The notes under the pieces are model-generated. The model did not search any database and was not told where the DNA came from. It saw nothing but the letters and a program-made list of their open reading frames with translations. Position numbers and translations under genes: made by a program. A stretch of 64,000 bases of DNA from Fontivita pretiosa (lineage in GTDB: Bacteria; Planctomycetota; Phycisphaerae; Tepidisphaerales; Tepidisphaeraceae), in NCBI RefSeq assembly GCF_050410795.1, contig NZ_CP191258.1, positions 1,612,001 through 1,676,000 of the forward strand. Direction: 5' to 3'. Shown piece after piece: positions 16,129-23,630 of the stretch. Numbering within the stretch: the stretch's first letter is position 1; every line of letters starts with the position of its first letter.

Positions 16129-16643
16129 AGCAACAGTCATAGCCTAGCGGCATTTCTCAAGCGAAATTGGAAGAAATGAACCGCCGACGCGAGTGTACGT
16201 CGCAGAGAATCTAGCTCACTTGGAAAACGCGGAGCCCGGAATGCGAACGTGGTGGTGTGTGTGTGTCGCCGCTAGCAAAGGCACGAGGGACAGGATTCCT
16301 TTATCACAAATTCCACGGCCTTCGACCGGCGTTCAACGTTTTGCGCGTTAGGACAACCATGCAGCCACTTTGCAGCAGATACGCCATGAACACCGCAGAC
16401 ATCGAAGTTTTAGCGGTGTTGAAGTCCCCCATTTCCGCGACAACCCGTGTACTGGCGCATTCAATTGCCGTGCGTTATAATTGTCAACGCCGCATGTTTC
16501 CCGTCGACACGAAGACATCACCTGCTTGGCTCGAGCTGTTGAGGCTTAAAGATCGTGACGCCGTAGTTACCACCCCAACCCTTCATACCGCCCCGCGTGG
16601 GCAGGATGCTCCGCGAAAGTGACTGGTATCGATTATAGGTTGC
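16129..16643. other. Gene-free right end of the island
   Basis: 515 bases of lower-GC sequence between the methyltransferase and the tRNA 5' half. The only longer open frame (16257-16622, plus strand) has no recognisable motif and biased composition, and is not accepted as a gene. No integrase, terminator or repeat is seen. Confidence 0.5.
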
Positions 16644-16682
16644 GATCATGAGTCCCCTGCTCTGCCCTTGAGTTGCGCTCCC
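16644..16682 (-). pseudogene. 5' half of the interrupted tRNA gene (CAT anticodon)
   Basis: The minus strand reads acceptor GGGAGCG, CA, D-arm ACTC-AAGGGCA-GAGC, A26, anticodon stem GGGGA and loop CTCATGA, then departs from tRNA sequence (TCGCAACC). No T-arm follows within 60 bases. GGGAGCG pairs perfectly with CGCTCCC of the 3' half at 10003, and GGGGA with TCCCT. The 11 bases at 16644-16654 repeat the anticodon region of the 3' half with one mismatch. Confidence 0.78.
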
Positions 16683-16696
16683 GACTCGATTCATCG

Positions 16697-16710
16697 AGGA
16701 TATATATCCT
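16697..16710. promoter_or_regulatory. 14-bp palindrome at the promoter of the interrupted tRNA
   Basis: AGGATATATATCCT is a perfect palindrome 14 bases upstream of the tRNA 5' end on the minus strand; TATATA inside it is placed as a -10 box. Its half site AGGATA also forms the arms of the palindrome at 2462-2481, which may be chance. Confidence 0.35.
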
Positions 16711-16772
16711 ATTCAAACGCGATCTCGAAGTCGCTGCCAACCTGATGGGGCAACCTGTGCTTCGTTGATACG

Positions 16773-18062
16773 CTATCTGCCCAACTCCCACTTCACCTGC
16801 CCCCCCACGATCGTGTGCGTGGCCCGGCCCTTGACCTTCCAGCCGGCGTACGGACAGTTGCGGCTCTTGGTCTGCATCGCCTCGGGGTCGATCGTCCACT
16901 GCAAATTCGGGTCGATCACGGTCACGTCGGCGACGGCGCCCTCGGCCAGCGTGCCGCGGTCCAGGCGGATAATCCGCGCCGGGCGGGTGCTGGTCAGGTC
17001 GATCAGTTTCATCCAGTCAATATGCCCAGGCTCGATCAGCGCCTTGATGTACAGCGCCAGGGCACACTCCAGCGACAGGATGCCGAACGGCGCATACTGA
17101 AACTCCAGCTCCTTTTCTTCGGCCAGGTGAGGCGCGTGGTCAGTCGCCAGGCAGTCGATCGTTCCGTCCTTGATCCCCTCGATGCATGCCTGCACATCCG
17201 CCGACGTGCGCAGCGGAGGGTTCACCTTGTAATTCGTGTCGTAATGCCGGCAGGATTCGTCGGTCAGCAGCAGGTGATGCGGGGCGGCTTCGGCGGTTAC
17301 GTTCATCCCCTGGCGTTTGGCCATGCGGATCAGCTCCACGCTGTAGGCGGTGCTCACGTGCTGCACGTGATACCGGCAGCCGATGGTTCGGTTGAGCATC
17401 AGGTCCCGGGCGATCATGAGCTGCTCAGCCTCGGGCGGGATGCCCGGCAGCCCCAGGATGGTGCAGACAAGCCCCGCGTGCATCGCCCCGCCGCTGAGAC
17501 TGGGCTCCTCGCAATGCTGTGCGATCAGCGCATCAAACATTCTGGCGTACTGAAGCGCCTTGCGCATCACCGCCGCGTCCGCCACGCCCACCCCGTCGTC
17601 GCTGAACGCGATCGCCCCGCGCGCCAGCATCGAACCCATCTCGGCCAGCTCCTTGCCTTCGCGACCCTTGGTGATCGCGCCCACCGGCAACACGTTGGCC
17701 AGACCCACCTGCTCGGATTCGCGGATCACAAACTCGATCATCCCCTCGTTATCCAGCGGCGGGCGGGTGTTGGGCATGCAGCAGACGGTAGTAAAGCCGC
17801 CCGCCACCGCCGCGGCGCTTCCCGACGCGATTGTCTCCTCTTCCTCGTCTCCCGGTTCGCGAAAGTGAACGTGAATGTCGATCAGCCCCGGTGCGACGTA
17901 GCACCCGCTGGCGTCGATCACACGATCGGCTCTGATCCCCGGACTTGCGCCCGCAGGAAGCAGCGATTCGATCTTCCCGTCGCGGATGAACAGATCCCGC
18001 CGCTGCTCAACACCCCGCGACGGGTCCAGAATCGTGCCGTTCTTGATCAACAGGCTGGACAT
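16773..18062 (-). CDS. pyrC: Dihydroorotase
   Basis: 429 residues, type I dihydroorotase (third step of pyrimidine synthesis, N-carbamoyl-aspartate to dihydroorotate). The metal motif is H64-x-H66 in DIHVHFREPGDEEEE; further ligands are in AQHCEEPS, HVQHVST and DCLATDHAPH. The ATG at 18062 begins MSSLLIKNGTILDPSRG, the usual amidohydrolase first strands. It is downstream of pyrB with 166 bases between and on the same strand, in the order pyrR-pyrB-pyrC. All metal-binding residues appear present, so it is probably active rather than a PyrC-like structural partner of PyrB. Confidence 0.95.
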   Translation of the reverse strand: MSSLLIKNGTILDPSRGVEQRRDLFIRDGKIESLLPAGASPGIRADRVIDASGCYVAPGLIDIHVHFREPGDEEEETIASGSAAAVAGGFTTVCCMPNTRPPLDNEGMIEFVIRESEQVGLANVLPVGAITKGREGKELAEMGSMLARGAIAFSDDGVGVADAAVMRKALQYARMFDALIAQHCEEPSLSGGAMHAGLVCTILGLPGIPPEAEQLMIARDLMLNRTIGCRYHVQHVSTAYSVELIRMAKRQGMNVTAEAAPHHLLLTDESCRHYDTNYKVNPPLRTSADVQACIEGIKDGTIDCLATDHAPHLAEEKELEFQYAPFGILSLECALALYIKALIEPGHIDWMKLIDLTSTRPARIIRLDRGTLAEGAVADVTVIDPNLQWTIDPEAMQTKSRNCPYAGWKVKGRATHTIVGGQVKWELGR

Positions 18063-18228
18063 GGTCTGGCCATCGAAAACACACCGGACACAGCGAGACT
18101 TCAGCTCGCGATGTGCCCGATTCGGTCTGTCAGTCTCCTGAAGCGGATTCTTCCCGTCGGCTCTTTCAACCCGGGATCCACATCCCTCTGCTCACCCACG
18201 TGCCGTTGCGAATCCACTTGCCCGCTCC

Positions 18229-19203
18229 TCACCTCTGCGCGCCAGGGGCCTTCTGTGGCATGTCCCCGGCCTGCGTCACCAGGTACAGCACCGCCATCCG
18301 CACGGCCAGGCCATTGGTCACCTGCGTGAGGATGCCGCTCTGCGGTCCGTCGGCGATGTCGCTCTGTATTTCCAGCCCGCGGTTCATCGGCCCGGGGTGC
18401 ATCACGAACACATCCTTCGTGCATCGCTGAAACCTGTCCCACGTCAGCCCGAACAGATGCGTGAATTCGCGTACCGAGGGAAACTGGCTGCTTTTGATCC
18501 GCTCGAACTGCACGCGGAGCATGTTGATCACATCCACCTGCCCGATCACCTCGTCGAAGTTGTGCACCACACGCGCGCCCATCGCCTCGAAGGTGCGCGG
18601 CAGCAGCGTCGGCGGGCCGACCAGAATCACTTCCGCGCCCAGCTTCTTCAGCCCCCACAGATCCGAGCGTGCCACGCGGCTGTTGACGATGTCGCCGACG
18701 ATCGCCACCTTCAACCCCTCGATCCGGCCGAAGCGTTCGCGGATCGTGTACAGGTCCAGCAAACCCTGGGTCGGGTGCTCGTGCGCTCCGTCGCCAGCGT
18801 TGACCACGCTGCACTTGACGACTCGCGAGAGGACCTCGGCGGCGCCGGCGGCTGGATGACGCACCACCAGGATATCGATCCCCATGGCCTCGATGTTCCG
18901 CGCCGTGTCGATCAGCGTTTCCCCCTTGCTCACCGACGAACCCCGCTCGGAAAAGTCGATCAGGTCGGCGCTCAGCCGCTGTGCCGCCAGTGAAAAGCTC
19001 GTGCGCGTGCGGGTGCTGTCCTCCCAGAAAGCGTTGACGACCACCCGCCCGCGCAACGCCGGAACCTTCTTGACGCTGCGGGTGGACACCTCCTTGAACG
19101 AGTCGGCCGTATCCAGGACGAATCGAATCTCCTCGGCCGAGAGTTCTTCCAGCGACAGCAGGTGCTTTCGGGTCCAGCGGAATGGGTCGATGCTCGTGGT
19201 CAT
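18229..19203 (-). CDS. pyrB: Aspartate carbamoyltransferase catalytic subunit
   Basis: 324 residues. It condenses carbamoyl phosphate with aspartate. The carbamoyl-phosphate loop STRTRTSF is at 63-70, with HPTQGLLDLYTI (AHEHPTQ) and the ending MHPGPMNRGLEI as expected. Its ATG overlaps the pyrR stop by four bases (ATGA), so the two are translationally coupled. No regulatory subunit gene (pyrI) is seen, which fits the pyrR-regulated type of operon. Confidence 0.96.
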   Translation of the reverse strand: MTTSIDPFRWTRKHLLSLEELSAEEIRFVLDTADSFKEVSTRSVKKVPALRGRVVVNAFWEDSTRTRTSFSLAAQRLSADLIDFSERGSSVSKGETLIDTARNIEAMGIDILVVRHPAAGAAEVLSRVVKCSVVNAGDGAHEHPTQGLLDLYTIRERFGRIEGLKVAIVGDIVNSRVARSDLWGLKKLGAEVILVGPPTLLPRTFEAMGARVVHNFDEVIGQVDVINMLRVQFERIKSSQFPSVREFTHLFGLTWDRFQRCTKDVFVMHPGPMNRGLEIQSDIADGPQSGILTQVTNGLAVRMAVLYLVTQAGDMPQKAPGAQR

Positions 19204-19730
19204 CGTGGCTCAACCACAATCTCGTCGCGCCCGTCGGTTTCGGTGAAGCGGACGTTGACGCGATGGTCCTCGGGAACGTCCTTGAGCGTCAGCCCGACAA
19301 AGTCCGCCTGGATCGGCAGCTCGCGCCCGCCGCGATCGACCAGAACGGCCAGCCGGATGACGCTGGGTCGCCCGAAATCGCTGAGCGCATCCATCGCCGC
19401 CCGGACCGAGCGACCGGTGAACAGCACGTCATCCACCAGCAGCAGCGGGCGGCCGTCGATGTCGATGTCCAGATGCGTCGGGCGGACCAGCGGCCTGGGG
19501 CCGATCTCCGAAAGATCGTCCCGGTACAGGGTGATGTCCAGCACGCCGCGACCGATATTCTTGAACCCGCGGCCGCGGAGGATTTCGGCCAGGCGCTGGG
19601 CCAGCACTTCCCCGCGGGTGCGGATGCCGACGATGTTGAGCGGCTTGTCGGGATCAAACGCGCCCGCGACCGCGTTGCCCAGCGTCGCGATCAACCGCTG
19701 CACATCCGACTTGTCGTATTGTGTACGCAT
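19200..19730 (-). CDS. pyrR: Bifunctional pyr operon regulator / uracil phosphoribosyltransferase
   Basis: 176 residues. The PRPP-binding loop is LLLVDDVLFTGRSV at 96-109, and RTRGEVLAQRL and LDITLYRDDLSEIG are the PyrR-specific segments. PyrR binds pyr mRNA in other bacteria and attenuates the operon when UMP is high, and has weak uracil phosphoribosyltransferase activity. It is the first of pyrR-pyrB-pyrC. The 36-base gap upstream is too short to hold the usual attenuator, so any RNA target must be elsewhere or lie within the upstream gene. Confidence 0.95.
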   Translation of the reverse strand: MRTQYDKSDVQRLIATLGNAVAGAFDPDKPLNIVGIRTRGEVLAQRLAEILRGRGFKNIGRGVLDITLYRDDLSEIGPRPLVRPTHLDIDIDGRPLLLVDDVLFTGRSVRAAMDALSDFGRPSVIRLAVLVDRGGRELPIQADFVGLTLKDVPEDHRVNVRFTETDGRDEIVVEPR

Positions 19731-19766
19731 CTGACCTTCCGCCGCCGGGCGATTCGCAGTCGCGGC

Positions 19767-21659
19767 TCAGCCCGCAGCGCCACCATGTGTACACCACTCG
19801 TGCCACATCTGTCGATAGGCCGACTCCAGATCGTCAATAAAACCGGCCACGTCGCACAGCGGCGACTGCTGCATCCGCCGCCGCAGCGAGGCGCGAATCT
19901 CCGCCAGCCGATCGAGGTTCCCGGCCAGCTCCGAAGCGATCTTCACATACTGCTCATCCGATTCGCCGATCAGGTCCGTCAGGGCGACGTTGTGCAGCAG
20001 GCTGGCGCCGACGCGCGAGACGGGTGTCCGCCCCGTGCGCGTCACCACCGGCGCGCCCATCCACAGCGCGTGGCAGCTTGTCGTCCCGCCGGCGAACGGA
20101 TATGCATCAAGGATGATGTCCACCTCGTTGAAATACCGCAGGTATCCGTCGAAATCGCTCCAGCCGATCAGGTCGATCCGCGCCGCCTCCACACCCCCGG
20201 CCGCCATTGCTTCAAGAATCCGTTTCCGCGTCGGCTCATCATCCAACCCGCGCGCCTTGATCGACATTCGCGCCGAAGGCACCGCCATCAGCACCTGGCT
20301 CCACAACCGCAGCACCCGGGAAGTGATCTTGTCCAGTCGATTGGCCGAGCCGAAGGTCACGAACCCCCGCTGTCGCGCTGGCAGCGGAGCAACATCGGGA
20401 CACGGCTGGGGCGGACAGTAAACCCACTGCGTCCGCGGCAGCCGCGCCAGACGCTCGCTGTTGTATGCATCGGTCAGGCCTGGCGGATCGATGTGCACAT
20501 CGGTGATCCGCCAATCCACCGTGCCGAGCCCGGTGGTGCCGGCGTACCCGAGATAACTGACCTGCACCGGCGCCGGCTTGCGCGCCAACAGGCCCATGCG
20601 CTTGCCGCCGTTGCTGTGCGCCGTCAGGTCGATCAGAATGTCGATCCGCTCTTGCCGGAGCATCTCCGCCAAAATCCGATTGTTTACGCCGCGCACGTCG
20701 ACCCAGTGATCGGCCAGCGATTGCAGCCGTTCGCTGGTCGCGTCCGGCGACGCCACGTCGCTGTAGCAGTAGACCTCGAAGTTCGCGCGGTTGTGATGCC
20801 GCAGGATCGGCTCGATGAAGATGGCCACCGGATGCTGGCGGAAATCCTGCGAGATGTAGGCGATTTTGAGTTTGCGATCCGGCGAGCGGTCGTTGGGGTG
20901 GGGTTGAATCTCCGAGGCCAGGGGATCGGCGTGAATGCGCGCGTATTCCAGGTGCGCGGCATACAGCGCCGCCGGGTCCTCCAGGTGATACGTCAGCAGA
21001 AACAGCAGGTTGCTGTGGGCCTTGGCCCAGTTGGGGCGAAGCCGCAGAGCCTCGCGGAAGGCGGCGACGGCCTCGTCCAGCCGTCCCTGGAGGCTCAGCG
21101 CCACGCCAAGGTTCTGGTGTGCTGCGGGGTTGCGCGGATCGATCTGAACCGCGCGGCCAAGCTGCTCGATCGCCTGACCGTGTCGGCCCTGCATGCTGAG
21201 CACGCTGCCCAGGCTCACCATCGCCGCCACGTTGCCCGGATCCATCCGCAGCACGGCCTGCCAGTGCGCGATGGCCTGCTCGGTCCGTCCGAGCATCGCC
21301 TCCACTTCGCCCAAGCCCACCCGCGCCGCAAGCAACCCGGGCTGAAGCTCCAGCGCCTTGCGATAGGCCGATTCGGCTTCCTGAAGGCTTCCGATCCGAT
21401 ACAGCGCATCGCCCAGGGCATAGCGCAATTCGGCCGAGCTGCGCCTCAGCGTCACGGCCTGGCGAAACACCTCCACCGCCTCGCGGCTGCGCCCGCCGGC
21501 CACAAGAACACGCCCCAGCAGAGCCAACGCGTCGGCGTCAGTAGGCTTGCTCTTCAGCGCCTGGCGACACAACGCCTCGGCCTGGGGCAATTCGCCCCGG
21601 GCCAAATGCCCGGACGCCGACTGCAACAGGAAATGCGGACTCCGCGCTTCGATGCCCAT
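19767..21659 (-). CDS. TPR-repeat O-GlcNAc transferase-like protein (glycosyltransferase family 41)
   Basis: 630 residues. The N-terminal 230 residues are about six tetratricopeptide repeats (for example GRSREAVEVFRQAVTLRRSS, then GSLQEAESAYRKALELQPG). The rest matches the GT41 catalytic region: LKIAYISQDFRQHPVAIFIEPIL, DILIDLTAHSNGGKRMGLLARKPAPVQVSYLGYAGTTG shown here as two key parts (DLTAHSNGG and YLGYAGTTG), FGSANRLDKIT, and the UDP-binding DIILDAYPFAGGTTSCHALW. It probably transfers GlcNAc or another sugar to Ser/Thr of proteins. It lies 36 bases upstream of pyrR on the same strand; a functional link to UDP-sugar supply is possible but unproved. Confidence 0.88.
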   Translation of the reverse strand: MGIEARSPHFLLQSASGHLARGELPQAEALCRQALKSKPTDADALALLGRVLVAGGRSREAVEVFRQAVTLRRSSAELRYALGDALYRIGSLQEAESAYRKALELQPGLLAARVGLGEVEAMLGRTEQAIAHWQAVLRMDPGNVAAMVSLGSVLSMQGRHGQAIEQLGRAVQIDPRNPAAHQNLGVALSLQGRLDEAVAAFREALRLRPNWAKAHSNLLFLLTYHLEDPAALYAAHLEYARIHADPLASEIQPHPNDRSPDRKLKIAYISQDFRQHPVAIFIEPILRHHNRANFEVYCYSDVASPDATSERLQSLADHWVDVRGVNNRILAEMLRQERIDILIDLTAHSNGGKRMGLLARKPAPVQVSYLGYAGTTGLGTVDWRITDVHIDPPGLTDAYNSERLARLPRTQWVYCPPQPCPDVAPLPARQRGFVTFGSANRLDKITSRVLRLWSQVLMAVPSARMSIKARGLDDEPTRKRILEAMAAGGVEAARIDLIGWSDFDGYLRYFNEVDIILDAYPFAGGTTSCHALWMGAPVVTRTGRTPVSRVGASLLHNVALTDLIGESDEQYVKIASELAGNLDRLAEIRASLRRRMQQSPLCDVAGFIDDLESAYRQMWHEWCTHGGAAG

Positions 21660-21673
21660 GCTGCTCTTTCACT

Positions 21674-22519
21674 CTACTCCAGCCCCAGCAGCCCCAGGCT
21701 CGGGCGGTGGATCAACCGCTCGATCTCATCTTCTTTCAGCCGCGGCAAACAAGTGCCCTCGAGCATGCGGTTCAGGTTGCGCAGTCCGTCGATCGTGTCG
21801 TTCACCGCCGTGAACGGATAGTCCGTGCCGAACAGTACCTTGTCCCACACACCGTACTCCTGCACCAGCATCAGCGAGTGATAGAGCTGGAATGGGCGGT
21901 AATACAGCGCCGAGATGTCCGCAAAGACATTGGGATGTTTGCGGAACACCGCGATGCACTCGCCTTCGTACGGGTGACCCAGATGCGCCATGATGATCTT
22001 GACCTCCGGGAAGCGTTTGGCCACCGGATCGATCCGCCGCGGCAGCGTGCACTCCAGCGGCGCCTGGGCTATGAAGGTCGTGCCGGTGTGCAGCAGCACC
22101 GGCAGGCGCTTCTGCGTCGCGTACCGCCACAGCGGATCAAGCCTGTGATCATCGGGAAAGAACCCGGCGTACATGGGCATGAGCTTGATCCCCCTCAATC
22201 CAAGCTCTTCGTGCCCGTCGCGCATCTCGCGCTCCCAGCCGTCCTGCGTCGGATCGACGCTCAGGAAGCCGATCAGCGTGTCGGGGTGTCGGCCGACATA
22301 CTCCGCGACGTAGCGATCATCGACCCACAGGTTGCTCAGGCGCGCCTTGCCGCCGAACACGATCGTTTTAGTTTCCGGCGGACACTTGGCGCGATAGTCC
22401 TCGTAGCGTACGGTCAGGTCCACCTCCACCCCTCCCCGCGCCCGCACGGCCTGACGGCGGAAGTCCTCCCCGAAATGCCTGGGATACTCCCACGTATGGC
22501 TGTGAACATCGATAATCAC
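21674..22519 (-). CDS. Amidohydrolase family protein (TIM-barrel metal hydrolase)
   Basis: About 282 residues from GTG at 22519 (MIIDVHSHTWEYPRHFG). HSH is the metal motif; further signs are GIKLMPMYAGFFPDD, LLHTGTT, HLGHPYEGECIAVFRKHPNVFADIS (key HLGHP) and LFGTDYPF, the set used by the amidohydrolase-2 group (decarboxylases and hydrolases of aromatic or lactone acids). The frame runs on upstream to an ATG at 22582, but that extension is not conserved in the family. It ends 14 bases before the glycosyltransferase start, so the two may be cotranscribed. The substrate is unknown. Confidence 0.82.
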   Translation of the reverse strand: MIIDVHSHTWEYPRHFGEDFRRQAVRARGGVEVDLTVRYEDYRAKCPPETKTIVFGGKARLSNLWVDDRYVAEYVGRHPDTLIGFLSVDPTQDGWEREMRDGHEELGLRGIKLMPMYAGFFPDDHRLDPLWRYATQKRLPVLLHTGTTFIAQAPLECTLPRRIDPVAKRFPEVKIIMAHLGHPYEGECIAVFRKHPNVFADISALYYRPFQLYHSLMLVQEYGVWDKVLFGTDYPFTAVNDTIDGLRNLNRMLEGTCLPRLKEDEIERLIHRPSLGLLGLE

Positions 22520-22726
22520 GCTCGGCGACCTCGGTTGTGTGGTCCGGCCAGTGTGTTGCCCCGCGGGCATCGTGCGCGTCAACGGGCCGCCAGAGCAGCA
22601 AACCCCGGCCAGCCTGCGTCAGTATCGCGCGCCGCCACGGACGCTTCAACACAGCCGCCCGCCGCCGCGCGCAGGTTTTTCTCGTCGCGCGTCCCGACCC
22701 TGCGATTCCTCAGCGCACAGGCGGGA

Positions 22727-22749
22727 CGCCTGACGTTTATACACATTTC
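22727..22749. repeat. Left arm of a 238-bp inverted-repeat unit
   Basis: CGCCTGACGTTTATACACAT plus TTC; pairs with 22942-22964 with two mismatches in 23 bases. Weaker pairing continues inward for about 25 bases. The unit is in a 499-base gap (22520-23018) with no gene. Confidence 0.6.
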
Positions 22750-22941
22750 TGGAAGCCCTCGCTTTTTAGGCAGCAGAGTGAACAGGCGTCGCGCCCGTGC
22801 TGAGCGGCATGATGAATAGCCCGGAGATCAGACTTTCGAACTCGAGTGCACCCTGCATGGCCGGGACGGCGATGCCACAATTGCCTCGTCTCCGCTTTCA
22901 TCGCAGGCACTTGGGAGTCTGAGCGAAAACGCGGGTGGTCC

Positions 22942-22964
22942 GAGATGTGTATAAACGACAGGCG
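22942..22964. repeat. Right arm of the 238-bp inverted-repeat unit, Tn5-end-like
   Basis: GAGATGTGTATAAACGACAG plus GCG. The core AGATGTGTATAAACGACAG matches the Tn5 mosaic end at 17 of 19 bases. Together with the left arm it looks like a small non-autonomous element with terminal repeats; no target duplication was found. Confidence 0.55.
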
Positions 22965-23018
22965 GGGACGCCCGTGATACAGAATGGCATTCGGCCGCAG
23001 ACAACGGTACGCCAGCCA

Positions 23019-23630
23019 TCACGTGCTCTTCAGATGCTGCTGGAGCATGCTTTCCAACGCATGCGCGCTGACCCCACGCGGTGCCAGGAAACGAATGCGA
23101 GCAGATTTCACAGCGATCGTGCCTTTCAGCCCTGGCAGCGATGGTAGGTCCGCACGCGGGCGAATCCTAAGCTCCAGCAGCCGTCGCAGCGTCAGGCTCA
23201 GACCGATCGTGTGGATCGACACGTGAATCTGGCTGGAGTTCCAACTGCGAATCGTCGAGTCCGGTTCCGACATCAAAGGGTGATAGATGAACAGCTTGTC
23301 CTGCTGGACCGCAACTACAATGCGAGATAGCTTTTGTTGTTGAAGGCTCCTGATCAGCTCTCGTACCAGGGCCGCGCTCATCCCCGCACAGAAAAGCAAT
23401 GCAGCCACAAGACCCACAACGAACATCCACGGCCAGCGCCAAATCCACCGCGCGACATAGTGAATGCCCAGCGCGCTTGCTCCACCCGCCGCCAGCAGAC
23501 CGATCACAATCTGAACGACCTGCGACCAGCGCTGGGGCGGATCCAGCTCGATTCGAAACGTGCAATCAACGTCCCGGAAAGGATCTTGCAGAGGAGGGAG
23601 ATACTCCAGGCTGATCGGTCGCTTGCTCAT
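23019..23630 (-). CDS. Hypothetical protein with two membrane helices
   Basis: 203 residues; two hydrophobic helices, QVVQIVIGLLAAGGASALG and WPWMFVVGLVAALLFCAGM (about 40-90), separated by a short charged loop, then a soluble beta-rich region. This resembles bacterial proteins of the PH-like or DUF-type membrane group, but no family is assigned. The ATG overlaps the proS stop by four bases (ATGA), so it is translationally coupled to proS. Lower-confidence function; gene reality is supported by the coupling and by a consistent frame. Confidence 0.65.
   Translation of the reverse strand: MSKRPISLEYLPPLQDPFRDVDCTFRIELDPPQRWSQVVQIVIGLLAAGGASALGIHYVARWIWRWPWMFVVGLVAALLFCAGMSAALVRELIRSLQQQKLSRIVVAVQQDKLFIYHPLMSEPDSTIRSWNSSQIHVSIHTIGLSLTLRRLLELRIRPRADLPSLPGLKGTIAVKSARIRFLAPRGVSAHALESMLQQHLKST

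Larger units (their letters stand above)
10047..16654. mobile_element. 6.6-kb island inserted in a tRNA anticodon loop
   Basis: Bounded by direct repeats GATTATGAGTC (10036-10046) and GATCATGAGTC (16644-16654), which are the two copies of the tRNA anticodon-loop sequence. The flanks are housekeeping genes (URO-D-like left, pyrC right). The contents are one intact CAT tRNA, an IS256-family element, a decayed IS4-type transposase and a restriction-modification-like pair with visibly lower GC. No integrase or recombinase gene is visible, so either it was lost or insertion was driven in trans. Boundaries are inferred from the split tRNA; the exact ends could shift by a few bases. Confidence 0.65.

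Noticed and set aside
16257..16622. 121-codon plus-strand ORF as a real gene
   Set aside because: No motif, biased composition, no ribosome site, and lies in the gene-poor end of the island.
10047..16654. Group I intron in the anticodon loop
   Set aside because: Far too long, contains complete genes on both strands, and the ends do not fit the U before / G at the end rule.
22935..23147. ORF starting MVRDVYKRQ
   Set aside because: The peptide DVYKRQ comes from the Tn5-end-like repeat and resembles a well-known adapter artefact; no other coding signal.
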